Shown piece by piece: positions 1 to 9,013 of a stretch of 64,000 bases of DNA (position 1 is the first letter of the stretch; each line of letters opens with the position of its first letter). Under the pieces are notes generated by a model. It saw nothing but the letters and a program-made list of their open reading frames with translations, searched no databases and was not told the DNA's origin. Both the position numbers and the translations under genes were made by a program. The DNA comes from Arenibacter algicola. Its GTDB lineage: Bacteria; Bacteroidota; Bacteroidia; Flavobacteriales; Flavobacteriaceae. The DNA is taken from positions 2,666,001 through 2,730,000 of the forward strand of contig NZ_JPOO01000003.1 of the NCBI RefSeq assembly GCF_000733925.1, in the 5' to 3' direction.

Positions 1-1
1 C

Positions 2-214
2 TTTGAGGAAACCTGTGACAATACCGGTATTTCCAGAAGTTATCTGTACAAACTCTCCGCTGCTGGAAAGATCCCACATTCCAAGCCCAACGGGAAACTG
101 ATCTTCTTTGAAAAGAAGATGCTGAACGACTGGCTAATGCAAAATAGTATTTTGTCTGCAAGCTATATTGAGAGTGATTACAAGGTAGACACCTCCAAAA
201 TTACAAGCTCATGA
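2..214 (+). CDS. Excisionase-type helix-turn-helix protein, 3' end only
   Basis: The reading frame is open from the left edge and stops at 212-214, giving about 70 C-terminal residues. The core TGISRSYLYKLSAAGKIPHS, followed by KPNGK and a phenylalanine-rich strand, is the winged HTH_17 (MerR-like, excisionase) fold: recognition helix, then a basic wing, then an acidic or aromatic helix ending in LNDWLMQ. In Bacteroidota such small proteins usually sit next to integrases or replication genes of integrative elements and act as directionality or copy-control factors. The N-terminus lies outside the window, so the exact role cannot be judged. The neighbouring toxin-antitoxin pair and decayed DNA agree with a mobile-element edge. 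Confidence 0.75.
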   Translation, partial: FEETCDNTGISRSYLYKLSAAGKIPHSKPNGKLIFFEKKMLNDWLMQNSILSASYIESDYKVDTSKITSS

Positions 215-433
215 TAATAGGGGTCAGGCCTATCGACCTTACAAGCTAAGGGAGGCCAAAAAATATTCTACGACTATCTGATCTACAGCTGAAAGGAAAG
301 TACGACAATATGTTAAATGTGGTATTGGACTTGCAACAAAATAATGGACAGCATCCACGCGCAAAGTTTTTATAAGATTTGGGGAGTTTAGCACAATTAA
401 ATCAATGTGAAATCAAAACCTATATTGTCCATT
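215..433. other. Decayed sequence after the helix-turn-helix gene
   Basis: About 220 bases without a convincing gene. All forward frames are interrupted by stops within 15 to 30 codons. I see no recognisable domain and no repeat, and read it as remnant DNA between the excisionase-like gene and the toxin-antitoxin promoter. Confidence 0.4.
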
Positions 434-466
434 TTTGATATATATGGATAAATTTTTTTACCTTTA
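434..466 (+). promoter_or_regulatory. Promoter of the parDE-like operon
   Basis: A -33 element TTTG (434-437) and a -7 element TACCTTTA (459-466) are separated by 21 bases, close to the Bacteroidota consensus TTTG-N19-21-TAnnTTTG. The predicted start lies just upstream of the antitoxin ATG at 485. ParD-type antitoxins usually repress their own promoter, so an operator is likely to overlap it (inference). Confidence 0.55.
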
Positions 467-484
467 CTTTAAAAAATATAAATC

Positions 485-709
485 ATGAATATTAGTTTCA
501 CAAAGAAGCAGGAAGAGTATATCTCTAAACAGGTTCAATCCGGGGAATACCAAAACAACAGTGAAGTTATTAGAGACGCCCTAAGACTTCATAGCATATA
601 TCGGGAAAAAGTAATTCGAGATTTAAGAATGGAAATCGAAAAAGGTTGGGACGGTCCTGATAGCCAAAGATCCATGCAAGAAATTATAGCTTCAAAGAGA
701 AAAGCCTAA
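485..709 (+). CDS. ParD/CC2985-family antitoxin (ribbon-helix-helix)
   Basis: This 74-residue protein has the order expected of type II antitoxins of the ParD family. An N-terminal ribbon-helix-helix DNA-binding segment (about residues 3-45, with ISFTKKQEEYI as the beta strand and the SEVIRDALRLH helix) is followed by a charged C-terminal tail that would wrap the toxin. It would neutralise the ParE-like protein encoded next and repress the shared promoter. Its stop codon overlaps the toxin start by one base (TAATG), a sign of translational coupling. It sits beside an excisionase-like gene, which fits a stability module of an acquired element. Confidence 0.85.
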   Translation: MNISFTKKQEEYISKQVQSGEYQNNSEVIRDALRLHSIYREKVIRDLRMEIEKGWDGPDSQRSMQEIIASKRKA

Positions 710-999
710 TGTCCAAATACGTTCTTTCGCAAGAGGCAGAAAACGACATCGAGGAAATCTTTGAATTTGGAGAATACAAATTTGGCAAGGCCCAAGCGAT
801 ATCTTATTTAATTCAAATGGAAGAACACTTTGTGCTCTTGGCAGAAAACCCAGGTATTGGCAAAAAACGGAATGAAATTAAGGAAGGACTATTTAGCCTC
901 CCTTACGTTTCCCACATAATATTTTATAGAATATTAGAGAATAATATTAGAATTGTTCGGGTACTAAATGGTGGAAGGGATTTGGTAAGATTCTTATAG
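709..999 (+). CDS. ParE/RelE-family toxin
   Basis: A 96-residue protein of the ParE/RelE fold. It has an N-terminal helical hairpin beginning SQEAENDIEEIFEF, the loop ENPGIGKKRNEI that follows the helices, and the strands LPYVSHIIFYRI and IRIVRVLNGGRD at the C-terminus. ParE toxins poison DNA gyrase and RelE toxins cleave mRNA on ribosomes. The overall pattern is closer to ParE, but the target cannot be read from sequence. It starts inside the stop codon of the antitoxin gene. Full length is normal for the family, so the pair is probably intact. Confidence 0.85.
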   Translation: MSKYVLSQEAENDIEEIFEFGEYKFGKAQAISYLIQMEEHFVLLAENPGIGKKRNEIKEGLFSLPYVSHIIFYRILENNIRIVRVLNGGRDLVRFL

Positions 1000-1886
1000 T
1001 AAGATTGTGACCAAACAAAGTTAGCCTAGTATCTGTTACATATCACATCCCACCAATAAAGAGTTGTGTCGATATTTCAGGTAGTTGAATCAAAAATTCA
1101 CAATATTTTCAGGGGCTCTATCAGTTTCGGTGCTTATAAAGCTGGATTGACACATCATTGTTGTTGTTACTGATGAGTGTCTATATAATTATTGCAAAAG
1201 TTGCAAGGGAACTGTATCGCCAGCAATTTGACCAAAACTATGTCTAGCTATGTGAATAGTGACAGTAAAACAATGCGAATAACAGTTACAGCATTTACAA
1301 GTACACTCCTTTGTTTTTATCGGTAGCTAAATCGAAGTGGGTTATGAATTGTTTTGGACGTATAAGCCTTTATAGGTCCAATGATAATTCCAATGTCGAT
1401 TGTTTTATTGTAAGGATCGGACTCCTATTTCAATTTACAATCAACATTTGATCATTATCCAGATCGACTCATTGCCAAATCTTTAACAAGACTATCCACC
1501 CCAAATTAATCGTTGTTTAAGTTTGCCCCTATTTCTTTGCTAACCGTCTCGACTAGATTACCTCCCATTGATTTTCCTTGAAATCCTTTGTCCAAATTAT
1601 TGTGCGAAGTCAATTACGTATTCATTTTCTTTAGGGGAAGCAGCACAGGTTAAGCGAGTTAAAAAAAGTCGACTCTTACCTATCAGGCATTTAACTATTT
1701 CTTTGAGACCGTATTTAGTGTAATAATCCTGTGGTAGTTCAATTCAGGAAGTTTGGGTACATAAAATCAAATCGCCATTGACAATATTTAATAAATCCTA
1801 ATACACTACAATTGGCCGTGGTCTGAACTTAAATTTAACCTCTCTATTTACAGGAATAAAGAAGGCATTAAACTTTTATGTCCCAG
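1000..1886. other. Long gene-free stretch with decayed sequence
   Basis: Nearly 890 bases without an intact gene. The one recognisable piece is a minus-strand AraC-type fragment described separately. The rest has dense stops in all frames and no repeat, tRNA or terminator that I could support. Confidence 0.5.
1458..1630 (-). pseudogene. Remnant of an AraC-type helix-turn-helix domain
   Basis: Read on the minus strand, the frame gives ...ETVSKEIGANLNND, a TAA stop, then FGVDSLVKDLAMSRS. This matches the start of the AraC/XylS DNA-binding domain as found at the C-terminus of Bacteroidota hybrid sensors and regulators (pattern: EF-GV-L---MSRSQL). The stop falls where a Glu (GAA) is usual, so one base change would explain it. 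Before it the frame is broken again, and after SRS similarity stops, so most of the gene is lost. This was read by eye; no alignment was made. Confidence 0.45.
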
Positions 1887-2462
1887 CTACGCTTTGTTAC
1901 CCATCCCCTTAAGCACCTCTATTATTTCTATTGGGCCCATCCTTTCGGTATAATTGGCCTCAACATGGGCTGCTTCAATAATTTGGTCAGTGTTTACTAT
2001 GAACGTAGCCGGAACTGGTAAGGTTTTTAAACCCCCACCGTTCAAAACGGATAAATCCCGCCGCTGGTGATAATCCTCCCCCGGATCAAACTGAAGGTTG
2101 TACGCTTTTATCACTTCCTGATCTGCGTCACTTAGCACCTCATATTCGAGTTCATTTTTTTGAATAGCCGTTAGCGCATCATCTGGTCTCTGCGGGCTAA
2201 TAGCAATTAAGGAGGCTCCTAAAGACCTGATTTGTGGTAGATGTTGCTGAATTGCCCTAAGATCCAAATTGCAAATAGGGCACCATTCCCCTCGATAGAA
2301 CTTTATGATCACTATTCCTGATTTTAAGGCTTGGGATAATAATATTTTTTTACCAAATGCATTGGGCAGACTAAAATCAGGCGCCCTATCTCCCTTAGAA
2401 AGCCCTTTTACTTCAGAAGCATTGGCGATAACCAACTTTTGAAAATCCTTTAATTCACTCAT
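1887..2462 (-). CDS. Peroxiredoxin-like (AhpC/TSA family) protein
   Basis: A 191-residue thioredoxin-fold protein. The segment FYRGEWCPICNLDLRAIQ carries the peroxidatic-type Cys61 and a second Cys64 in a C-P-x-C arrangement, as in the peroxiredoxin-like 2 group. The upstream part (GDRAPDFSLPNAFGKKILLS) is the usual entry strand of AhpC/TSA proteins. It should reduce hydroperoxides in the cytoplasm, with electrons from thioredoxin (family knowledge). There is no signal peptide. It stands alone next to the decayed region and is followed upstream by an L,D-transpeptidase gene in the same orientation. Confidence 0.85.
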   Translation of the reverse strand: MSELKDFQKLVIANASEVKGLSKGDRAPDFSLPNAFGKKILLSQALKSGIVIIKFYRGEWCPICNLDLRAIQQHLPQIRSLGASLIAISPQRPDDALTAIQKNELEYEVLSDADQEVIKAYNLQFDPGEDYHQRRDLSVLNGGGLKTLPVPATFIVNTDQIIEAAHVEANYTERMGPIEIIEVLKGMGNKA

Positions 2463-2545
2463 AAGAAACTATTTGAAGCTCAAAATTTTTATTTGAAAAA
2501 TCCGCAGTAAGCCAAAAATAGTCATTTCACAATAGATTAGGTAGG

Positions 2546-3499
2546 CTATTGATAGTTATAGATGTCCTTCAATTTCTGTACTTCCCCATTTTCATCCAAA
2601 ATATCCAGATCATAGCGTATTTGGACTTGGGTATTTAAGGGGGCATGGTAATAAATAATCCAGGCATCTGCCTCGGCAACCCCAATACATCCATTGGAAG
2701 ATGCCTTGCCCAAGGTTTCCGGATTGGTAGTGGGATGTATCATTTGCCCGTTGCGAATGCCATTAATTTCTGTTTCTATCCATGGAATTACAGGCATTAT
2801 GGTCGTTTTTTTGTCATCCCTTCTGGTCACATAAAACCGCTTACCGGTCACAGGATTATAAAAACTGGGATTCCGCTCCAACCTTACAATCTTGCCTTTT
2901 CCTGTCTTGGTCCTTAGATCTGTTACGCGATCTCCCATGGCCAAATACCTTTTTCTATCCTGCCCAACCCTTATAGGGAAGGTATATAACAACAAGGAAT
3001 CTTGATAAATGCGGAGTCTATATTCGGGAATATTTATATCTATCAAGGTATTTTCCATATCCTTGATAAGTTGCTGCCCCGTTTCGGCATCCGGTATCAA
3101 CAAGGAATCATTGCTCCGTAGTACAATCATTTTCCGTTGATCATAAACAAAGGAATCTTTTGCCATTTGCCTATAATAATCCGTATTGGCCAAAGTATCC
3201 ATTATCCAAGGATTGGCACGAACCAGCACATGTTCGGTCAAGGCATAAGGTACTAAGGAATCATATTTCTTGGCCAAACCATCCATAAAATCAAAATAAT
3301 TGGCCACCCTAATATCCCGAGCAACATTTGCCATCTGCGGTTTGGCTTTCTTTGGAATACTATTTTTCTCTACAAGATGTTGCTGAATAGAGAGAGGATT
3401 TTCTACAGATGGGTTTTTTGGGGAAATAGGTCGATTAACATTACAGGAAACCATCAAAAGAACTAATATATGGAGAAGGATCACTTTCGATTTAATCAT
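2546..3499 (-). CDS. L,D-transpeptidase (YkuD) lipoprotein
   Basis: Predicted lipoprotein with a catalytic YkuD domain in its C-terminal half. The active-site signature HPTTNPETLGKASSNGCIGV includes the nucleophilic cysteine (about residue 271), which cross-links peptidoglycan stem peptides or attaches proteins to them. I chose the start at 3499, because the peptide MIKSKVILLHILVLLMVSC from there is a classic lipoprotein signal with a lipobox ending VSC. An upstream in-frame ATG at 3595 would put a non-signal-like extension in front of it. Location is the periplasmic face of a membrane. It is divergent from the mla operon. Confidence 0.85.
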   Translation of the reverse strand: MIKSKVILLHILVLLMVSCNVNRPISPKNPSVENPLSIQQHLVEKNSIPKKAKPQMANVARDIRVANYFDFMDGLAKKYDSLVPYALTEHVLVRANPWIMDTLANTDYYRQMAKDSFVYDQRKMIVLRSNDSLLIPDAETGQQLIKDMENTLIDINIPEYRLRIYQDSLLLYTFPIRVGQDRKRYLAMGDRVTDLRTKTGKGKIVRLERNPSFYNPVTGKRFYVTRRDDKKTTIMPVIPWIETEINGIRNGQMIHPTTNPETLGKASSNGCIGVAEADAWIIYYHAPLNTQVQIRYDLDILDENGEVQKLKDIYNYQ

Positions 3500-3594
3500 A
3501 TTGGTAAAATTTGGTGTTATTTTAACCAAAACTAATACGGTTCCAAGGAATATAAAATGACAACGGTCACCACCCCTATATATGACATTCCTCA

Positions 3595-3625
3595 TTTTAA
3601 GCCCTTTACTTTCATACTATCTTTG
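3595..3625 (+). promoter_or_regulatory. Promoter of the mlaEFD operon
   Basis: The -7 element TATCTTTG (3618-3625) is an exact match to TAnnTTTG. Nineteen bases upstream is TTTT (3595-3598), one base off the -33 TTTG. The predicted transcript starts shortly before the mlaE start at 3657. Confidence 0.5.
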
Positions 3626-3656
3626 ATGAAATAGACCCCTACAAAGGGATTTGGGT

Positions 3657-4439
3657 ATGGGCAACACATCTACATTATTTAAAGGGGTGAAGGAATTTTT
3701 CATTGAGATAGGAGATCTCTCCCATTTCGCTGCCCGATTTTTTAAGGAGGTCTTAAAACCTCCTTTCGAGTTTAAGGAACTATTGCGCCAATGCTATCAG
3801 ATGGGAAATAGGTCCCTTATCCTAGTAACCGTAACGGGCTTTATCATTGGACTGGTACTTACCCTACAATCTAGACCCACCCTGATTCAATTTGGAGCTG
3901 TTTCCTGGATGCCGAATATGGTCGGGATATCTATAGTAAGGGAAATAGGACCTGTAATTACCGCGCTCATCTGCGCGGGCCGAATTGCATCAGGGATAGG
4001 GGCCGAATTAGGTTCCATGCGGGTTACCGAACAAATTGATGCCATGGAAGTCTCGGGGACCAACCCATTTAAGTATTTGGTAATAACACGGATAATGGCC
4101 ACCACTTTAATGCTCCCCATTTTAGTGATATACGGAGATTTGGTAGCCCTATACGGATCCGCACTTGTAGAGAATTTAAAAGGGGACGTTTCCTTTCAAC
4201 TTTATTTTAATACCGTATTCGATGCCTTGTCCTTTAGTGATCTGGTACCGGCCACCATAAAATCGTTCTTTTTTGGCTTTGCCATAGGATTGGTGGGCTG
4301 TTATAAAGGCTATTATTCCAAAAAAGGAACTGCAGGCGTAGGGGTAGCGGCCAATACCGCAGTGGTCATGGCATCCTTACTTCTGTTTGTGATAGATTTT
4401 ATAGCGGTATTTATTTCCGATATTTTTTATGAACTTTAA
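3657..4439 (+). CDS. mlaE: MlaE-type ABC permease (lipid transport)
   Basis: A 260-residue permease of the MlaE/YrbE family. It has about five membrane segments and the family signature around VREIGPVITALICAGRIASGIGAELGSM followed by TEQIDAMEVSGTNP. With the ATPase and the MCE protein encoded next it forms an inner-membrane complex that moves phospholipids between inner and outer membranes. The ATG at 3657 is preferred over a TTG six bases upstream. Its 3' end overlaps the ATPase gene by 11 bases. No mlaB or mlaC partner is present nearby, which is common in Bacteroidota. Confidence 0.9.
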   Translation: MGNTSTLFKGVKEFFIEIGDLSHFAARFFKEVLKPPFEFKELLRQCYQMGNRSLILVTVTGFIIGLVLTLQSRPTLIQFGAVSWMPNMVGISIVREIGPVITALICAGRIASGIGAELGSMRVTEQIDAMEVSGTNPFKYLVITRIMATTLMLPILVIYGDLVALYGSALVENLKGDVSFQLYFNTVFDALSFSDLVPATIKSFFFGFAIGLVGCYKGYYSKKGTAGVGVAANTAVVMASLLLFVIDFIAVFISDIFYEL

Positions 4440-5223
4440 TATGACGGACCAAGACCAAATAACAACTTCAAATGAATCTGCCCAAGGCGGAAAGGCGGTT
4501 ATAGAGATCAAGGACCTTTATAAAAGTTTTGGGGACAATCATGTTTTGAACGGATTTAATATGACCCTAATGGAAGGGGAAAACCTAGTGGTCATGGGGA
4601 AATCGGGCTCCGGGAAATCGGTAATGATAAAATGCCTAGTTGGCCTGGTAAAACCAGATAGGGGAACGGTTAAAGTTCTGGGTAAGGAAATAAACGCTTT
4701 GGACCAGGAAACCCTGGATGAATTGCGTTCGGATATCGGATTTCTCTTTCAGGGAAGTGCGCTATATGATTCCATGACGGTACGTGAAAATTTGGAATTT
4801 CCCATGCGCAGGCACAAAGAAAAATTGGGAGTAGTTACGGATACTGAACCGCTAGTGCGGGAAGCACTTGAAAATGTTGGATTGGCCCATACCATGGATC
4901 TAATGCCCGTTGAATTATCCGGGGGTATGAAAAGAAGGGTGGCCTTGGCCCGCACCCTTATCCTAAAACCAAAGGTAATCCTCTATGATGAACCTACCAG
5001 TGGCCTGGACCCCATTACCTCTAAGGAGATTATAGAATTAATGCGTTCCATACAAAAGAAATACGGCACTTCCTCCCTGATTATTACCCATGATGTAGAT
5101 TGTGCCCGGGTAATTTCGGAGCGAATGATACTCTTGGTAGATGGTATTAATTATGCCGAAGGTACCTATTCAGAATTATCAAAATCCACTGATCCAAAAG
5201 TAGATGCGTTTTTTAAAAAATAA
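4429..5223 (+). CDS. mlaF: MlaF-type ABC ATPase
   Basis: A 264-residue ABC ATPase with Walker A GKSGSGKS (residues 57-64), the signature LSGGMKRRVALARTL, Walker B VILYDEPTSGLDP and the H-loop ITHDVD. The SGGMKRR signature is typical of the MlaF group. It energises the MlaE permease. The start overlaps the end of mlaE, and a second in-frame ATG at 4441 is also possible. The first ten or so residues before the ABC core are poorly conserved in character, so they do not settle the start. Confidence 0.92.
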   Translation: MNFNMTDQDQITTSNESAQGGKAVIEIKDLYKSFGDNHVLNGFNMTLMEGENLVVMGKSGSGKSVMIKCLVGLVKPDRGTVKVLGKEINALDQETLDELRSDIGFLFQGSALYDSMTVRENLEFPMRRHKEKLGVVTDTEPLVREALENVGLAHTMDLMPVELSGGMKRRVALARTLILKPKVILYDEPTSGLDPITSKEIIELMRSIQKKYGTSSLIITHDVDCARVISERMILLVDGINYAEGTYSELSKSTDPKVDAFFKK

Positions 5224-5227
5224 GATC

Positions 5228-6211
5228 ATGGCAAAGACAAAACTAGAAAATTTGAAACTTGGAATATTCGTCGTCCTCGGCACGGCACTACTCGTAGTTG
5301 CCGCCTATTTAATTGGGAACAGACAAAATATGTTTGGAAAGACCATTCCCATAACCGCAATTTTCAAAAATGCAAACGGACTTCAAAATGGGAATAACGT
5401 ACGCTTCTCAGGTATAAATGTGGGCACAGTGAACAAGATTGAAATGATCAACGATACCACCATTCGGGTGCACATGATCATTGAGGAAAAAATGCAAAAT
5501 CACATTAAAAAAGATGCCGTTGCCACGATTGGCTCAGATGGACTTGTGGGCAGTATGCTGATCAATATTGTTCCCGGGGAAGGAAAGACAACCCACATTG
5601 GCCCAGGGGACGAATTACAATCCTTTAGTAGGGTGGCTACCCAAGATATGTTGAACACCCTTAACCAAACCAATGAAAATGCCGCATTGTTGACAGAAGA
5701 CCTGCTGAAGGTAACTAGATCCCTGACCCAAGGAAAAGGCACCTTTGGCAGGTTGTTGAATGATTCCCTTATGGCCAAGGAATTGCACCAAACCATTACC
5801 AATTTGAAACATACCAGTAATGAGGCCAATATAATGATCGCAGAGATAAACCAGATTGTAAAGCAGTTGGATTTTGATAATAGTACTGCCGGTGTTCTCT
5901 TAAAGGACTCCGTTACAGGTGATAAAATGAGCAATATTATATCCCATCTAGAAAATTCCAGCATAGAAATCGAAAAAATGTCCAAGGACTTAAATTCGGT
6001 CATCGGGGATATTAAAACAGGGAAGGGAGCCATTAATTATTTGGCCACAGACACCGTATTGGTTGGTCAATTGGAAACCAGCATGGAAAACATCACAGAG
6101 GGAGTCAAAAATTTCAACGAGGTTACGGAAGCCTTAAAGCATAACTTTCTCACCCGCCGCTACTTCAAAAAGAAGGAAAAAGAGGAAAAAAAGAAGCTGG
6201 AAAAAAAATGA
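5228..6211 (+). CDS. mlaD: MlaD/MCE-domain lipid-binding protein
   Basis: A 327-residue protein with one N-terminal membrane anchor (LKLGIFVVLGTALLVVAAYLI) and a single MCE domain (about residues 35-120, including FKNANGLQNGNNVRFSGINV). A long helical region follows, and then a Lys/Glu-rich tail. MCE proteins form hexameric rings that receive or pass on lipids in the periplasm. I chose the ATG at 5228; the ATG at 5204 lies inside mlaF and would add eight residues ahead of the expected MAKTKLENLKLG start. It completes the mlaEFD operon. The long coiled tail may span toward the outer membrane (inference). Confidence 0.88.
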   Translation: MAKTKLENLKLGIFVVLGTALLVVAAYLIGNRQNMFGKTIPITAIFKNANGLQNGNNVRFSGINVGTVNKIEMINDTTIRVHMIIEEKMQNHIKKDAVATIGSDGLVGSMLINIVPGEGKTTHIGPGDELQSFSRVATQDMLNTLNQTNENAALLTEDLLKVTRSLTQGKGTFGRLLNDSLMAKELHQTITNLKHTSNEANIMIAEINQIVKQLDFDNSTAGVLLKDSVTGDKMSNIISHLENSSIEIEKMSKDLNSVIGDIKTGKGAINYLATDTVLVGQLETSMENITEGVKNFNEVTEALKHNFLTRRYFKKKEKEEKKKLEKK

Positions 6212-6274
6212 TCTATAAGTACTTTGAAGGCAGTTATACTTTGAAACAGGTAGATGGAAAACAAAATAATCCCA

Positions 6275-7492
6275 CTATTCTTTCTCAAGCTCTATAAAGG
6301 TAATTTCCGGACGCATGCCCAATCGGCCAGGAAATCCCATCCACCCCAATCCACGGCTTACATATAGAAATTGATGGCCCAATCGATATAGTCCTGCCCA
6401 ATGTTTGTATTTGTATTTTATGGGACTCCATTCTTTATTTTTAATGTTGATTCCCGCCTGCATACCATGCGTATGCCCTGAGAGCGTAAGCGCTATATTG
6501 GTCTTATTCACCACTTCCTCGCTCCAATGCGAGGGGTCGTGCGACAATAAAATTTTAAACCCTACATCCTCTACTCCCTGCAAGGATTGTTGAAGGTTCC
6601 CGTATTGTTTAAAGGGTGGATTCCCCCAGTTTTCCACTCCCACAATTGCAATTTTATCACCTTTATTCTCAATACATTCGGCTTCATTCAGCAAAAGCTT
6701 AAACCCAATTTGGGCATGAAAATCTTTAATATCCGCAAAATTGCTGTTTCTCTCCTCTTCGGATTCCCATTTACTATAGTCCCCATAATCATGATTTCCC
6801 AAAACCGAATATTTTCCCTGTTGGGCGGTCAGAGACTTTAATACATCCTCCCATCCGTTTAATTCCCAAGCATAATTGTTGACCAAATCGCCAGTAAAAA
6901 AAATAAAATCGGGCTTTAAACTATTTATGGTATTGATGGCACGGTGCAATATATGATAGCGATAATTGAAACTGCCCAGGTGAAGATCTGATATTTGAAC
7001 TATTCGCAATCCGTTAAAATTTTGCGGAAGCAAATCAGATTTTACAACAACCTGATGTACCTTAAATCTGTATACGGCCCTGAATACGGCATACACAATA
7101 ACGAAGAATGGTAAAAATCCAAAAAAAACACCTACTAAAGGAATGATGAGCAAGGATTTCTCCCCTGAGATCAAAAAATTTGAGAAATAAAGTGTAGAAA
7201 TAACCACTACAAAGATCAACTTGGGAATAAAGGAGGAAACCGTTAGTCCATATAAGGATGATATAAGAAGTTGCTTTCTATAAGGTGATATACTTTCCAA
7301 TCTAATTTTCAACACCAAAATAGATATAATGAGTCCGATGGTAAAAAACCAAAAGGCGATAAAAATAGTATTCTTAATGATGGTCGGTTCAATAGGCTCC
7401 ATGATAGATTTCAGCCAGTAGAAAGCCAAGGCATCGATCAATAAAATGGCCAAACATAAAAGGACTATTGCAAAAAAAGTGTAGGATCGCAT
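6275..7492 (-). CDS. Membrane metallophosphoesterase (YkuE-like)
   Basis: A 405-residue protein with about four N-terminal membrane segments (to roughly residue 140) and a C-terminal calcineurin-type phosphoesterase domain. Metal-binding motifs are visible in order: ISDLHLGS (Asp169, His171), GDLVNN (201-206), LGNHDYG (231-237), LSHDPSHW, and SGHTHGMQ. Relatives act on lipid or nucleotide phosphoesters at the membrane; the substrate here is unknown. It lies 14 bases downstream of a CDP-alcohol phosphatidyltransferase gene in the same direction, which supports a role in phospholipid or lipid-headgroup metabolism (inference). Confidence 0.85.
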   Translation of the reverse strand: MRSYTFFAIVLLCLAILLIDALAFYWLKSIMEPIEPTIIKNTIFIAFWFFTIGLIISILVLKIRLESISPYRKQLLISSLYGLTVSSFIPKLIFVVVISTLYFSNFLISGEKSLLIIPLVGVFFGFLPFFVIVYAVFRAVYRFKVHQVVVKSDLLPQNFNGLRIVQISDLHLGSFNYRYHILHRAINTINSLKPDFIFFTGDLVNNYAWELNGWEDVLKSLTAQQGKYSVLGNHDYGDYSKWESEEERNSNFADIKDFHAQIGFKLLLNEAECIENKGDKIAIVGVENWGNPPFKQYGNLQQSLQGVEDVGFKILLSHDPSHWSEEVVNKTNIALTLSGHTHGMQAGINIKNKEWSPIKYKYKHWAGLYRLGHQFLYVSRGLGWMGFPGRLGMRPEITFIELEKE

Positions 7493-7506
7493 TAAAAGGG
7501 GTTTTG

Positions 7507-8109
7507 CTATTGGTTATTGTTATTCGCAAGCCGTCTTTTATCCTTCAACGCCCAGAAATAACCTTTTACATCCTCTACCCAGTTATCATACATAAAGATA
7601 AGAGTAATTTCCTCAACAGTTTCCAGTACCCCCAAAACTATCATGGCATAAAACAGCCAATATACCGGTCCAAAAAACAACAGCCATAAAATAAATATCC
7701 CTTGGGTAATGGCAGATAATTTGGCCAAATAGGTATGAAAGGCTGTGGCCTTACCGTATTTCGCAAAAGCAATGGACATCTGAATCAAGTATGGTACAAA
7801 TGCAATAATTATTAGAAGTAAGTTTTCCATGATGAAATTATTTTCAAAAAAGATAAGACCTATCAATCCAATAATAAGGGTTACCTGATCTCCCAAAGAA
7901 TCCAACTGCGATCCCCTAGCGCTCGAAATTTTTAATCTCCTGGCCAAAAACCCATCTATGGCATCGGTAGAGTAGCTTATAAGGAGCATCCAACTAAACC
8001 ATTCCCGTTCACCGTACCAAATTAAAGCAAGTAATAGGGGTACGGCCATAATGCGATAAAAGGAAAACCAATCGGCAATATTGAAGTTTTTTAAATTATA
8101 CATAACCAT
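7507..8109 (-). CDS. CDP-alcohol phosphatidyltransferase
   Basis: A 200-residue integral membrane enzyme. The complete family motif D-x2-DG-x2-AR-x8-G-x3-D-x3-D is present at residues 49-74 (DAIDGFLARR..GSQLDSLGD). These enzymes replace CMP of a CDP-alcohol with a second alcohol to make phospholipids such as phosphatidylglycerophosphate or phosphatidylserine; the acceptor cannot be read here. An ATG at 8103 is an equally good start. It appears to be co-transcribed with the downstream phosphoesterase gene and the upstream flavodoxin-like gene. Confidence 0.88.
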   Translation of the reverse strand: MVMYNLKNFNIADWFSFYRIMAVPLLLALIWYGEREWFSWMLLISYSTDAIDGFLARRLKISSARGSQLDSLGDQVTLIIGLIGLIFFENNFIMENLLLIIIAFVPYLIQMSIAFAKYGKATAFHTYLAKLSAITQGIFILWLLFFGPVYWLFYAMIVLGVLETVEEITLIFMYDNWVEDVKGYFWALKDKRRLANNNNQ

Positions 8110-8154
8110 TCATCAGTATTATAAATCCTATGACAAGAAACTGTATCGCAACAT

Positions 8155-8664
8155 TTACAACTTCAGTAAGGGATTTAATTTTTTAATAATTTCACCTACG
8201 TGGTTGGGAATTTCCTCCAAAATAGATTCTCCAGTAAAGGCATCAATCCCTTCCATTTTGTAGGATCCTTCGCCAGAGGTAGTCAGGACAACCATCTTGT
8301 CCCTATAATCAGTGGTTCTGTCCATAAACGATTTAACGGAAGAAGGTGGCTTCCAATTCTCCCAGGTGTGGATTACCAATAGGGCATCGTAATTGGTAGG
8401 ATTTACACCCACCAAAGCGGAAACATCTATTACCTTGATATACACTGCCTCCGTTTTGTAATAATCCACAATGGCGGTAGTAATCGTATTTTTAAATTCA
8501 CTCCCCTGTGTAGCCACGAGCAATCTGGAATTCTCCCCGGGAGTATTTACCTCGTACTCCTGGGCCTGGTCCATAGCGTATTCATTTTGATACCAAAACA
8601 TAAACACCAAGAAGACCGCAGCAATCGACAATAACACAAAAATTATCTTTCTAAATTTTTTCAT
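8155..8664 (-). CDS. Membrane-anchored flavodoxin-like protein, function unknown
   Basis: A 169-residue protein with one N-terminal membrane anchor (IIFVLLSIAAVFLVFMFWY). A soluble domain follows whose layout resembles a flavodoxin fold: RLLVATQGSEFKNTITTAIV (strand, phosphate-type loop, helix), YDALLVIHTWENWKPPSSV, and MVVLTTSGEGSY. I do not recognise a characterised family, and flavin binding is only a guess from the loop pattern. It is first in an apparent three-gene minus-strand unit with the phosphatidyltransferase and the membrane phosphoesterase. Confidence 0.65.
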   Translation of the reverse strand: MKKFRKIIFVLLSIAAVFLVFMFWYQNEYAMDQAQEYEVNTPGENSRLLVATQGSEFKNTITTAIVDYYKTEAVYIKVIDVSALVGVNPTNYDALLVIHTWENWKPPSSVKSFMDRTTDYRDKMVVLTTSGEGSYKMEGIDAFTGESILEEIPNHVGEIIKKLNPLLKL

Positions 8665-9013
8665 AGAATTCTATCTTTTAAAATACCACCCTTAAGAAGG
8701 AAAAGTACAAATAGAACGTATCTTTAACCCTCTTGAAAAGGGTTTTGGACAGAACTTATAATTCCTGCTAAGGATTATAAAGCTATACCTTAACCCTGCA
8801 CCACCCTATGACCATTGTCAGTTATGCATACAACCCACATTTATAAGTTTAACAATAGGTAGATCCAGTTCAGGCAACCAAACTGATGAAGTGTTTGGAA
8901 CAAGGAATACCAAACTCTAAAAACTTATAAACCAATGTCCTACATGATATTTATCATTTGATACCTATTGAATTGTGACTTTCTTTAGGGGACTACTATT
9001 ATCCAATAAACTT
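8665..9013. other. Intergenic region between divergent genes
   Basis: About 350 bases that should hold the divergent promoters of the flavodoxin-like gene and the OmpA lipoprotein gene. An inverted pair TTATAAGTTT / AAACTTATAA flanks the middle. No exact TAnnTTTG promoter was found for either gene and no coding sequence is visible. Confidence 0.4.
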
